NCBI GenBank assembly: GCA_013152085.1
Contig: JAADHC010000030.1
Location: 10,018 to 74,017 of the forward strand
DNA length: 64,000 nt
Direction of reading: 5' to 3'
Source: Chlorobiota bacterium
Lineage (GTDB): Bacteria; Bacteroidota; Bacteroidia; Bacteroidales; VadinHA17
Below, in pieces: positions 35,356 through 42,925 of the stretch (positions are counted from its first letter, which is position 1; the number at the start of each line of letters is the position of its first letter). Under the pieces are notes generated by a model that saw nothing but the letters and a program-made list of their open reading frames with translations, was not told the origin of the DNA and ran no database searches. The translations under genes and the position numbers were made by a program.

Positions 35356-36579
35356 TTATTCGTTAATGGCTTTGGTTTCCTTGATTCTGAATACGGCATA
35401 AAATATATATAGAGACAGAAACAACATAATATAGAAGACAACCAGGGCCGGATCAAGGAATATCCTGAATTGTTCGCTGAAGATGATTACCGGTTCAAAA
35501 CCCATCTGTGTAAACGTGTCACGCATACTTCCGGTAAGCGCTACAGGGTGAGAGACAAACCGGTGGATTATGGGAAACATTACCGCAAAACCGATAAAAA
35601 CCCCCACTAACCCCATCAGCAGGGTTTCGGTGAATATCATCAGGGACAAACGCATTCTTCGCATACCCAGAGCCATCATAATCCCCATCTCGCGCATTCG
35701 CTCGTCAACAAGCATGATCAGGGTACTCAGGATCCCGAAAGCAATGATCATAAACAATAATCCTGAAACAACTTTGCCTGCTGCTTTTTTCCCTTCGATA
35801 AATTCTACAAGACCTTTATTCAGATCAGACCAGGTATAGAGGGAAAGGTTTTTAGGAAGATGTGGTTGTATTTTAGCAAAGACGGGATCAACAGCATTAT
35901 GGTTCCGCACCATGATTACCATAGAAGTAACCAGCTTCGGAGCATTAAAGAACGATTGGCATGTCTGAAGATCCAGATAAATCAACTGTTTGTTCAGGTC
36001 GGGTGTGGGAAAATGTGCTATCCCGCTTACAGGAAATATCCCCGCGGAAGATGTTCCCCGGTATCCTTGGCTGATAAGGATCAGTGTATCCCCAACCGTA
36101 AGGTGAAGATTGGTTGCAAGATCTTCTCCGAGAACAGCGCCTTTACTTCCCGAAGTAAGAAAATGTCCGTCAGTAATCCATTTTGAAACATGAGAAAAAG
36201 ATTCCTCTTTTTCGGGCTCAATACCAATAACCAAAGCCGGAAATGTGTTCCCTCCCGAAGATGCCAGGGCAAAGCTCTCAATTCTGCCGGCAATTTGTGT
36301 GATTTCAGGCTGCTGTAACAATGAATCAAGACCGGGGGTGATGATAAAGCTGTCGTTCAGGGATCGTGTTTTTCGGAAATCCTTCTGCTTGATATTCAGA
36401 TAACCGGTATGGAATCGTACAATATTATCAATCATATTGCCGAAAGATCCCTCCTGAACAGATGTATAGGTAATGGCAAAAATAACACCGAAAAAAACCG
36501 ATGATGCCGTGATCAGTGTACGGCGGGGATTCCGCCATAAATTGCGCCAGGATATACGGATAAAATTCATCATCGGCAA
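35356..36579 (-). CDS. FtsX/LolC-type ABC permease (first copy)
   Basis: The 407-residue permease is a paralog of the second copy with the same layout (RISWRNLWRNPRRTLITASS at the N-terminus; LLFMIIAFGILSTLIMLVDERMREMGIMMALGMRRMRL in the FtsX domain). ATGs at 36579, 36573 and 36570 are possible; MNFIRISWRN matches the paralog start best (36570). The gene begins 14 bases after the LolA-like gene. Confidence 0.88.
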   Translation of the reverse strand: MPMMNFIRISWRNLWRNPRRTLITASSVFFGVIFAITYTSVQEGSFGNMIDNIVRFHTGYLNIKQKDFRKTRSLNDSFIITPGLDSLLQQPEITQIAGRIESFALASSGGNTFPALVIGIEPEKEESFSHVSKWITDGHFLTSGSKGAVLGEDLATNLHLTVGDTLILISQGYRGTSSAGIFPVSGIAHFPTPDLNKQLIYLDLQTCQSFFNAPKLVTSMVIMVRNHNAVDPVFAKIQPHLPKNLSLYTWSDLNKGLVEFIEGKKAAGKVVSGLLFMIIAFGILSTLIMLVDERMREMGIMMALGMRRMRLSLMIFTETLLMGLVGVFIGFAVMFPIIHRFVSHPVALTGSMRDTFTQMGFEPVIIFSEQFRIFLDPALVVFYIMLFLSLYIFYAVFRIKETKAINE

Positions 36580-36593
36580 GGTTGTTTCGGCTT

Positions 36594-37361
36594 TTATCTC
36601 ACTTTCCTGATGTTTTGCAGGGAAAAGAAATTGTCATCAAGGGGGATGTTAAATTTGATGGAAGTGAACTCCATGGTTGTTTTCTGTCCCGGTTTGTCTT
36701 CAGGGATCATTTCAAAATAAGTGGGGATGGTCCGGTCCCCGACATTTTTAATTTCCGACAGGATTTCGGTATTTACAAGATAACCATCTTCATCATAATA
36801 TTCATTTCTGAGGGTGAAATAAGATTTCTTACTGATCCAGCTGACGATTTTACCCCACACAACGGCCGATTCTTCTTTGGGGATAAGAGTGATCTTATAA
36901 CATTCGTATCCTTCAATGGTTTCTGTTCCGCTCATCTCCTGGTCATAATCATCCACAATAGAAGATTCTTTGACAAGGTCGTCATTGGTCATATCCGAGC
37001 CCATCCAGGATTGCATCATCATCGATGGCGGGATTTTAATGGTTCGCTCAATGGAAGGAATCCAGTTCCACATTTCCTTGTCTCGCTTCAGAAAAACCTG
37101 TCCTTTTTCCTTTGCCGGTGCCGTAACATAAATCATAGAGTATTTGGTTCCCTTAGCCCAGGCTTTGAATGAAAGGGTTCGTTCCCATTTAGGCCGGATA
37201 ATTTTCATGGTAATCTCAGAATAACTGGATTTCCCGCGCATCAGGTCATATGATTTCTGCACAACCTCACGTGCTGTGGGTTCCTGTGCCCCCAGGGGAG
37301 GAGCCATAACTAAAATAAGCAATGAAAATAGTATGATCGACCGTTTTTTCATGATATTCAT
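36594..37361 (-). CDS. LolA-like periplasmic protein (outer-membrane lipoprotein-sorting family)
   Basis: The 255-residue protein has a signal peptide cut near PLGAQ and a beta-rich body with family features: EVVQKSYDLMRGKSSYSEI, LKRDKEMWNWIPSIERTIKIPPSMMMQSWMGSDMTNDDLV and YECYKITLIP. Proteins of this group share the LolA half-barrel fold and often accompany RND or ABC exporters, where they are thought to carry lipids or other hydrophobic molecules through the periplasm. Its ATG overlaps the TetR stop by 4 bases (ATGA), so translation is coupled. It is longer than classical LolA. Confidence 0.82.
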   Translation of the reverse strand: MNIMKKRSIILFSLLILVMAPPLGAQEPTAREVVQKSYDLMRGKSSYSEITMKIIRPKWERTLSFKAWAKGTKYSMIYVTAPAKEKGQVFLKRDKEMWNWIPSIERTIKIPPSMMMQSWMGSDMTNDDLVKESSIVDDYDQEMSGTETIEGYECYKITLIPKEESAVVWGKIVSWISKKSYFTLRNEYYDEDGYLVNTEILSEIKNVGDRTIPTYFEMIPEDKPGQKTTMEFTSIKFNIPLDDNFFSLQNIRKVR

Positions 37362-37945
37362 TTTTGTGATGGGTTATATAATTTATAAATTTTTTCCTTC
37401 AGTTTGTCAAGATGAAAAAATTCCGGGGCATTGATATATTTAATGGCTAATCCGCTGAGGATTGCAGCAAGAAATTCAAATTCCGTATCGGGATCTTCAT
37501 AATGATTGTCTTCAAAGTATTTGTGAAGGATTGAGAAAACCGGGATCCCCATCGACATCATTTCTTCCTGCACCAGATTTATTACGGACGGCTGTATGAG
37601 TATGGCAAAATATAACTTCCAAAACTCCCTGTTTTCCTTTAATGTATCCAGGTAGGAAGAAATGAAAAACAGAAATTCATCATGAGTCAGAATTCCATCG
37701 TGGTTGGGATCGAAATCCTTATACATCTCATCCATCCCCCGTTTCATGAGGTCTCTTAAAATGGATTCTTTACTGTCAAAATAATTGTAAATCAGCCCTT
37801 TTGAAATTCCTGCCTCCCGCGCAATCTGACTTATGGATGTTTCATGAAAACCGTGATTGGCAAACAAACGGCAGGCTGTGTCCAGGATTTGCTGCTCCCG
37901 TGCTTCCTTAATGCCTTTAAGCTGCGCTGTGGTTTTAGGTGTCAT
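37358..37945 (-). CDS. TetR/AcrR-family regulator with EF-hand-like loop
   Basis: The 195-residue protein has the N-terminal TetR helix-turn-helix (ILDTACRLFANHGFHETSIS, then QIAREAGISKGLIYNYFDSK) and a helical ligand domain. Residues 79-90 read DPNHDGILTHDE, a full EF-hand calcium loop (Asp1, Asn3, Asp5, Gly6, Leu8, Glu12). It sits between two helices of the effector domain, which is unusual for a repressor. The frame extends to 38272 but ATG 37945 is the family start. Upstream lie a -33/-7 promoter and a palindrome overlapping it, so self-repression is likely. First gene of the seven-gene envelope operon. Confidence 0.92.
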   Translation of the reverse strand: MTPKTTAQLKGIKEAREQQILDTACRLFANHGFHETSISQIAREAGISKGLIYNYFDSKESILRDLMKRGMDEMYKDFDPNHDGILTHDEFLFFISSYLDTLKENREFWKLYFAILIQPSVINLVQEEMMSMGIPVFSILHKYFEDNHYEDPDTEFEFLAAILSGLAIKYINAPEFFHLDKLKEKIYKLYNPSQK

Positions 37946-37969
37946 ATGTTGCTTTAAATAATTTATGAC

Positions 37970-37983
37970 TGACCGGCCGGTCA
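37970..37983. promoter_or_regulatory. TetR operator candidate, 14-base palindrome
   Basis: TGACCGGCCGGTCA is a perfect inverted repeat of the type bound by many TetR-family repressors. It lies 24 bases before the TetR ATG, overlaps the last two bases of the -7 element and covers the expected transcription start of the operon. Confidence 0.7.
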
Positions 37984-38012
37984 AAAATAAAACATTTTTA
38001 ATTAAAAACAAA
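37982..38012 (-). promoter_or_regulatory. Promoter of the TetR/LolA-like/ABC operon
   Basis: On the minus strand, TTTG (38009-38012), a 19-base spacer and TATTTTTG (37982-37989) match the Bacteroidota -33/-7 consensus exactly. It is the best promoter match in the window. Confidence 0.7.
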
Positions 38013-38062
38013 ATCAGAAAAGATTTTTTTACCTTGTAACAAAAGACAGGCAATAATCGTCG

Positions 38063-38070
38063 TATTTTTG
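38063..38070 (+). promoter_or_regulatory. -7 element TATTTTTG upstream of ECF sigma gene
   Basis: A TAnnTTTG match ends 10 bases before the sigma-factor ATG at 38081. It diverges from the TetR promoter. Confidence 0.5.
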
Positions 38071-38080
38071 CAGTGCTTTT

Positions 38081-38566
38081 ATGACCGTAAAAGAATATAA
38101 TCAAAGTGTAGGGGATTATGCGGATGCCCTTTTCAGGTTTCTGACGGGAAACTTGCGAGAACAGGGGAAAGCGGAGGATATTGTACAGGAAACATTTGAA
38201 AAACTGTGGGTAAAACTGGAGACGGTCAATTATGAAAAGGTTAAATCTTACCTTTTTGCAACGGCCTATCATACGATGATCGATTGGATCAGAAAAGAGA
38301 AAAGGATGGTATTAATGGAAGATTCGGAGCTGAATGAACCGTCCTTTACGGATCAGGTCAGTGATTTGAATGAAATTTTACATGAAGCGTTGCAACGGTT
38401 ACCGGAAGATCAGCGATCGGTGATTTTACTGCGGGATTATGAAGGTTATGCATACAGGGAAATTGCTGAAATTACCGGCTTGAGCGAATCACAGGTGAAA
38501 GTATATATATACCGTGGGAGAATGTTTCTGAAAAAATATATCGGAAGTATAGAAGTGCTGGTATGA
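38081..38566 (+). CDS. ECF-type RNA polymerase sigma factor
   Basis: A 161-residue sigma-70 family protein with region 2 (FRFLTGNLREQGKAEDIVQETFEKLWVK, KSYLFATAYHTMIDWIRKEKR) and region 4 (LQRLPEDQRSVILLRDYEGYAYREIAEITGLSESQVKVYIYRG). It is followed, with a 4-base overlap, by a membrane-anchored protein that is probably its anti-sigma factor. The set sigma - membrane protein - barrel suggests an envelope-stress or surface-sensing switch, but the signal is unknown. Confidence 0.92.
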   Translation: MTVKEYNQSVGDYADALFRFLTGNLREQGKAEDIVQETFEKLWVKLETVNYEKVKSYLFATAYHTMIDWIRKEKRMVLMEDSELNEPSFTDQVSDLNEILHEALQRLPEDQRSVILLRDYEGYAYREIAEITGLSESQVKVYIYRGRMFLKKYIGSIEVLV

Positions 38567-39672
38567 TGGAGAGGATTAACACACATAATGTTGAGGCATA
38601 CTTGCTTGATCTTCTGGAAGGAAGGTTAGATGAGAAGCAAAAAGAAGCGATTATGCTCTTTCTGGAAGGGCATCCGGATCTTATTCCTGAAAACTGGAAC
38701 AATCCGGAAGCAGTCAGACTTGTGGCCGGGGATATGCATTTTCCTGAAAAGCAGAAACTGCTGAAAAAAGGGAACCGTTTTGACAAGGTAACAGACGAAA
38801 CGGCTGAGGCGGCAATGATTGCCTGGTGGGAGGGAGATCTCTCTACGGAGGAAAGAGAAAAAGTGCTTGATTATATCGGGGAATCAGAAGAAAGGGAAAA
38901 ACTTTTTGATACTTACGGAAAGCTTTATCTTCAACCGGAAGCATCGGCCGTATTTCGGAATAAGGGAATACTTTCCCGGAAAGAGAAACCGGTGATTCGT
39001 ATAGTTGTCCGGGCATCAGTAGCCGCAGCCATCATCGTTATGGCCCTGTTCCCTGGCCCAATCAGGAAACTTGAACATTCCGGCTCAGAAAAAACAGGAG
39101 TACAAATTATTTCTGAAGTTCAGAAGAACAATTATTTTGGGACGGAAACCAAAAAGGGAATTACACCTGCGTTTGAACAGAAGGGAAAAAATCGTACTGA
39201 AAATACCGGAGAACGGCAATATCCTTCGGGGAATAAATCCCACATAATATCCGAACCGGAAATAATGAACAGGGATAAGAAAATAATCGTTGAGGCAAAT
39301 ATAATTCCTGTGAGGGAAGAACCCATATCATATTATGCAGTGGCCCTGACTCCTCTGCTTCCGGTGCGGGAGGTTTCTTACCCGTTAAAAAACGGAGAAC
39401 GGTTAGTGCCTGAGATAAAAGAGACAGATTATCTTTCGATACAGGAATGGCTGGCTTATGAGATTAAATCCGGAATATTGAAAGAAGAGAACGCACAGCC
39501 GGGAGATCCGATTTCTGCTCCGGACTTTCTAAATCTTGGTATTAAAGGCTTGAATACGCTCACCGGATGGAATATTCGCACAGAACAATATCAGGACACT
39601 ACCGGTAAAACAAGATTTTTTGCTCTTACTTCTCAACTTATCGGCTATACCAGAGAAAGAAAAAATAAATAA
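38563..39672 (+). CDS. Putative membrane-anchored anti-sigma factor
   Basis: The 369-residue protein has one membrane helix (about residues 146-164, VIRIVVRASVAAAIIVMALF). The cytoplasmic part has two related helical units, about residues 11-40 (LLDLLEGRLDEKQKEAIMLF) and 81-110 (IAWWEGDLSTEEREKVLDYI), like the helical sigma-binding units of anti-sigma factors but without zinc ligands. The long C-terminal part is periplasmic. Role inferred from the 4-base overlap with the sigma gene and this topology; I recognise no named family. Confidence 0.65.
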   Translation: MMERINTHNVEAYLLDLLEGRLDEKQKEAIMLFLEGHPDLIPENWNNPEAVRLVAGDMHFPEKQKLLKKGNRFDKVTDETAEAAMIAWWEGDLSTEEREKVLDYIGESEEREKLFDTYGKLYLQPEASAVFRNKGILSRKEKPVIRIVVRASVAAAIIVMALFPGPIRKLEHSGSEKTGVQIISEVQKNNYFGTETKKGITPAFEQKGKNRTENTGERQYPSGNKSHIISEPEIMNRDKKIIVEANIIPVREEPISYYAVALTPLLPVREVSYPLKNGERLVPEIKETDYLSIQEWLAYEIKSGILKEENAQPGDPISAPDFLNLGIKGLNTLTGWNIRTEQYQDTTGKTRFFALTSQLIGYTRERKNK

Positions 39673-39737
39673 TTCCTGCAGTAACTTTTTGTTTAGCTTC
39701 TCCGTCACACATTCGAAACCGTAAAACAAACTAGAAA

Positions 39738-40622
39738 ATGAAACCATTTGTAAGTTTATTTTTAGCTTTTATTCTTACCCTGGGTTTATCGGCACAGGAA
39801 CCTGTAACTTCTGTTCAGGAACCGGATACAATGGTTAAACCTGCAGAAAAGGAGAAGATAGTATCTCCGGTAATTAATGTTGAAGACAAGAATGATACCA
39901 TCACGGTCAGAGTAGGTAAGAAAGGGGTAAAGATTTATGAGAGTGATAAAGGGACCTCTGTCGAGATTATTCCCATGGAAGAAAATAAAACCAAAAACAA
40001 AAAGCATAAACGTAAGCGTTTTGAAGGACATTGGGAAGGGTTGGAAATCGGAATGAACAACTTTCTTACACCGGATTATACCTATCCCGATAATTTCCTG
40101 AATCTGAATACCGGGAAATCATGGAATATAAACCTTAATTTTTTACAATATGATGTAGGTATCATTGGCAACAGTGTGGGACTTGTTACCGGCCTGGGTC
40201 TTCAGTTTAACGATTATAAATTCTCCGGAAATCACAGCATTGCAAAAGATTCAACAGGGTCTGTAGTGATGCTTGCTTATGCTGATCCGCTGAAAATGAC
40301 AAAACTGAATATTGGATATCTGACCCTGCCCCTGCTTATGGAGTTTCATTTCGGGCGATCATTTTATATGGCCGGCGGGGTGATCGGAAGTATGAAAATC
40401 CGGTCTTATACTAAAGTGAAATATTATGAAGAAGGCAAAATAACCAAGAACAAGGTGAGGGATGATTTTGCCATTTCCCCGTTGCAGTATGAGGCAACCG
40501 TCCGGTTTGGCATTAATGAATTAAATGTATATGCCAATTATAATCTTTCCCCGTTGTTTCAGAAAAATAAAGGTCCTGAACTGTATCCTTTTTCCGTCGG
40601 TTTGGCCGTAAGATTTGACTAA
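39738..40622 (+). CDS. PorT-like outer-membrane beta-barrel protein
   Basis: The 294-residue protein has a signal peptide (MKPFVSLFLAFILTLGLSAQ), a variable linker (about 20-95, ending in a Lys/Arg-rich KNKKHKRKRFEGHW) and a barrel with aromatic-rich strands, finishing PFSVGLAVRFD. It resembles small PorT/OmpA-like barrels that follow sigma/anti-sigma pairs in Bacteroidota. It may be a target or sensor of the upstream sigma system. A terminator follows. Confidence 0.75.
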   Translation: MKPFVSLFLAFILTLGLSAQEPVTSVQEPDTMVKPAEKEKIVSPVINVEDKNDTITVRVGKKGVKIYESDKGTSVEIIPMEENKTKNKKHKRKRFEGHWEGLEIGMNNFLTPDYTYPDNFLNLNTGKSWNINLNFLQYDVGIIGNSVGLVTGLGLQFNDYKFSGNHSIAKDSTGSVVMLAYADPLKMTKLNIGYLTLPLLMEFHFGRSFYMAGGVIGSMKIRSYTKVKYYEEGKITKNKVRDDFAISPLQYEATVRFGINELNVYANYNLSPLFQKNKGPELYPFSVGLAVRFD

Positions 40623-40659
40623 AAACAGGAGCAGTACATACCGGTGATTTATACCGGGA

Positions 40660-40690
40660 AATCCGGACGGATTTGTCCGGATTTTTTATT
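40660..40690 (+). terminator. Rho-independent terminator after the sigma operon
   Basis: A perfect 9-base stem AATCCGGAC / GTCCGGATT (40660-40668 and 40675-40683) with a 6-base loop runs into a T-rich tail. Confidence 0.8.
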
Positions 40691-40787
40691 ATTACGGATC
40701 CTTCTTTTTTTGATTGATGGAAACCAATCCTTTGCGGGATTTATTTAAATTTACATCGTATTTAGCCGTAATTAAAAGAAATATAAA

Positions 40788-41564
40788 ATGACAGATTTTC
40801 CTGAACTGGAACAAAAGGAACTGCGCAGGTATAAGCGGCACATTATGTTACCGCAAATTGGCGAAGCAGGTCAAAAAAAGCTGAAGAACGCCAAAGTGCT
40901 CGTTGTTGGTGCCGGAGGATTGGGATGTCCGGTGTTGCAATATTTATCAGCAGCAGGTGTAGGTACTTTAGGAATTATGGATGATGATTTCGTGGACGAG
41001 AGCAACCTGCAGCGACAGGTTCTTTACGGGTTGAATGACCTGGGCAAACTCAAGGCCATCATTGCACGTGAGCGCCTGACAGAGAAAAACCCCCTGATCC
41101 AATACCGTATCCTGAATATTCGTCTTCATGATAAAAATGTTCTTGAAATTGTACCTGAATATGATATAGTGGTAGATGCCACAGACAATTATCCCTCCCG
41201 CTATCTGATTAATGACGTGTGTGTAACTTTGGGCAAACCTATGGTTTACGGTGCCATTTACCAGTTTGAAGGACATGTTTCCGTATTGAATTATAAAGGG
41301 GGCCCAACTTATCGATGTCTTTTCCCGGAGGCACCCAGGCGGTTCGAAGCTCCGGAACCAACCGAAACAGGAGTCATTGGCGTATTACCTGGGGTGATCG
41401 GGACACTTCAGGCTACTGAAGTAGTAAAAATGATCCTTGGACGAAAAGAGATCCTGGCTGGAAAGCTGCTCATTGTCGATATTCTGAAACAGGAAACAAG
41501 AAAAATTGCTATTCCGTTGAACCCTGATAACCTGCAGGTTAAATTTATTCCTGCCGGAGAATGA
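40788..41564 (+). CDS. HesA/MoeB/ThiF-family E1-like adenylyltransferase
   Basis: Enzymes of this family adenylate the C-terminal Gly-Gly of MoaD or ThiS-type sulfur carriers. The 258-residue protein has the nucleotide motif VVGAGGLGCPVLQYLSAAGVGTLGIMDDD, SNLQRQVLY and DATDNYPSRYLIND. The four zinc-binding cysteines of MoeB/ThiF are missing: the first pair reads TYRC (only Cys177) and there is no C-terminal CxxC. Whether it still serves MoaD (15914) is open, but the ATP-binding part looks intact. It is flanked by its own AT-rich leader and not part of an evident molybdopterin operon. Confidence 0.87.
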   Translation: MTDFPELEQKELRRYKRHIMLPQIGEAGQKKLKNAKVLVVGAGGLGCPVLQYLSAAGVGTLGIMDDDFVDESNLQRQVLYGLNDLGKLKAIIARERLTEKNPLIQYRILNIRLHDKNVLEIVPEYDIVVDATDNYPSRYLINDVCVTLGKPMVYGAIYQFEGHVSVLNYKGGPTYRCLFPEAPRRFEAPEPTETGVIGVLPGVIGTLQATEVVKMILGRKEILAGKLLIVDILKQETRKIAIPLNPDNLQVKFIPAGE

Positions 41565-41721
41565 CCCTCTCCTCCTGAAAAAACCCGGTTTGTTTTTCTA
41601 CCTGATCCTTGCAAGAAGCATAGATATTGATGGAAGGGATTTATGAAATATTTATTGTCACAGGCAACAATCCTTATCGAAATACGTACAATCAATGCTT
41701 CATTTTAAAAATTAAAAAGAC

Positions 41722-42789
41722 ATGAGAAAAAATATTATTCTTTTTATAGTGATTTTGGGAGCCCCCTTTCTTTTTCAAGATTGCCAGAAAAAAAAGGGGG
41801 AAAATGTTGTCCCCGATAATTTAAAAATCGGTGTTTCGGATGCTATCAGTTTTCCGGACCTCGATAAAAAGAAATCCCTTGAACTGATTCCCGATACCCT
41901 CTCTGGCAGAGAACTTTATCAGACACTCCGGACTCTTGTTTATATTTCTGATTTTTCTTCTGACATGATTCAGGGCGCCATTGAATTTGTCCACAATCAG
42001 GACATTACCGGCCCGGTCTCTTTTTCCTACACCAGTCCGGATGATGGACAGGTGAAATATCTGGAAGTAAAGCAGGATTTCATTTACGACAAGCAACAGT
42101 GGCAATTTGGCCTTACCATTAATGATGAAACAGAAGGGAAAGGGCTGTTGGTCGTGTGGAATCTTTATCCGTTAAAAGTGATTGCCATTCTTCATCCTAT
42201 GGCGTATAACACAAAATCGGTTTCTGAAAGGAAAGCACTTATAAAGGTAGAGTATAATGAGGATAGCCAGAATTTCGACAGAACAATGATAGTAAGCGCA
42301 TCAGGCCTGGATTCGTTGAACGCGGATTATATTTCAAGGTTGAAGGTCTTTTTTGGTCAGAAGGGAGACATTGTATATCTCTATGGGAATTATAATATGC
42401 CTTTTTCCTATATTTTTGACCCCAGTGAAGTTCGCGGACGGAGCTGGAGCTTTAAGGCAAAAAACAATGTAAAACTGGATATTGCCGTAGCCCGGGTCGC
42501 CATGCCTCATATTAACCTCGGCGATATAAGCACCCTGTGGACCGACTATGCCCTGGACAAAGTTATGGTAGAAGAAATGACCAATGTATATCCTTTATTG
42601 GATACGGCTACCATAAATGCGTATGTACAGAATGCCATAGGTAAGGCATATTTTGTTGGCAAACAGGGATTCGTTTCTAATGATACAAATATCCCTGCTG
42701 TTGAAGGGTTCACCAATGAATTTTTAGATTTAAGTAATATGAATCCCTGGCCTCCGGCAGAAATTGAAAATATGACAATCGATTTCTAA
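41722..42789 (+). CDS. Unknown predicted lipoprotein
   Basis: The 355-residue product begins with a signal peptide and relaxed lipobox FQDC (about residue 21) followed by a Lys-rich tether. The rest looks beta-rich and soluble, with no motif I recognise (for example LTINDETEGKGLLVVWNLYP). It is followed by a strong terminator and stands as a single gene. Probably a periplasmic or surface lipoprotein. Confidence 0.65.
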   Translation: MRKNIILFIVILGAPFLFQDCQKKKGENVVPDNLKIGVSDAISFPDLDKKKSLELIPDTLSGRELYQTLRTLVYISDFSSDMIQGAIEFVHNQDITGPVSFSYTSPDDGQVKYLEVKQDFIYDKQQWQFGLTINDETEGKGLLVVWNLYPLKVIAILHPMAYNTKSVSERKALIKVEYNEDSQNFDRTMIVSASGLDSLNADYISRLKVFFGQKGDIVYLYGNYNMPFSYIFDPSEVRGRSWSFKAKNNVKLDIAVARVAMPHINLGDISTLWTDYALDKVMVEEMTNVYPLLDTATINAYVQNAIGKAYFVGKQGFVSNDTNIPAVEGFTNEFLDLSNMNPWPPAEIENMTIDF

Positions 42790-42811
42790 GTTTTGTTATT
42801 CGTAAGCTTTT

Positions 42812-42845
42812 GGCCGCCTGTATTCGCTACCGGCGGCTTTTTTTT
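42812..42845 (+). terminator. Rho-independent terminator
   Basis: The stem GCCGCC (42813-42818) / GGCGGC (42832-42837) is followed by eight T residues. It ends the transcript of the unknown lipoprotein gene. Confidence 0.85.
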
Positions 42846-42912
42846 ATAAATAAAATTGTTTTTAAGGCCGGATTTATACCTTGTTTTCATACTCAGAGCG
42901 GATTAATTTATT

Positions 42913-42920
42913 TAAGTTTG
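42913..42920 (+). promoter_or_regulatory. -7 element TAAGTTTG upstream of TPR-SpoIIE gene
   Basis: A TAnnTTTG match ends 5 bases before ATG 42926, implying a leaderless transcript and supporting that start codon. Confidence 0.5.
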
Positions 42921-42925
42921 CAGGT

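Noticed and set aside
36582-37172. 196-codon plus-strand frame
   Set aside because: It is antisense to the LolA-like gene; the product has no family features and codon use is unlike the neighbours.
37946-38272. N-terminal extension of the TetR frame by 109 codons
   Set aside because: The extension runs through the promoter and operator region and overlaps the divergent sigma gene; its composition is not protein-like.
41065-41070. CACGTG here and at 37268, 47882, 50344 and 55674 as further parS sites
   Set aside because: Flanking bases are not symmetric and do not match the parS consensus.
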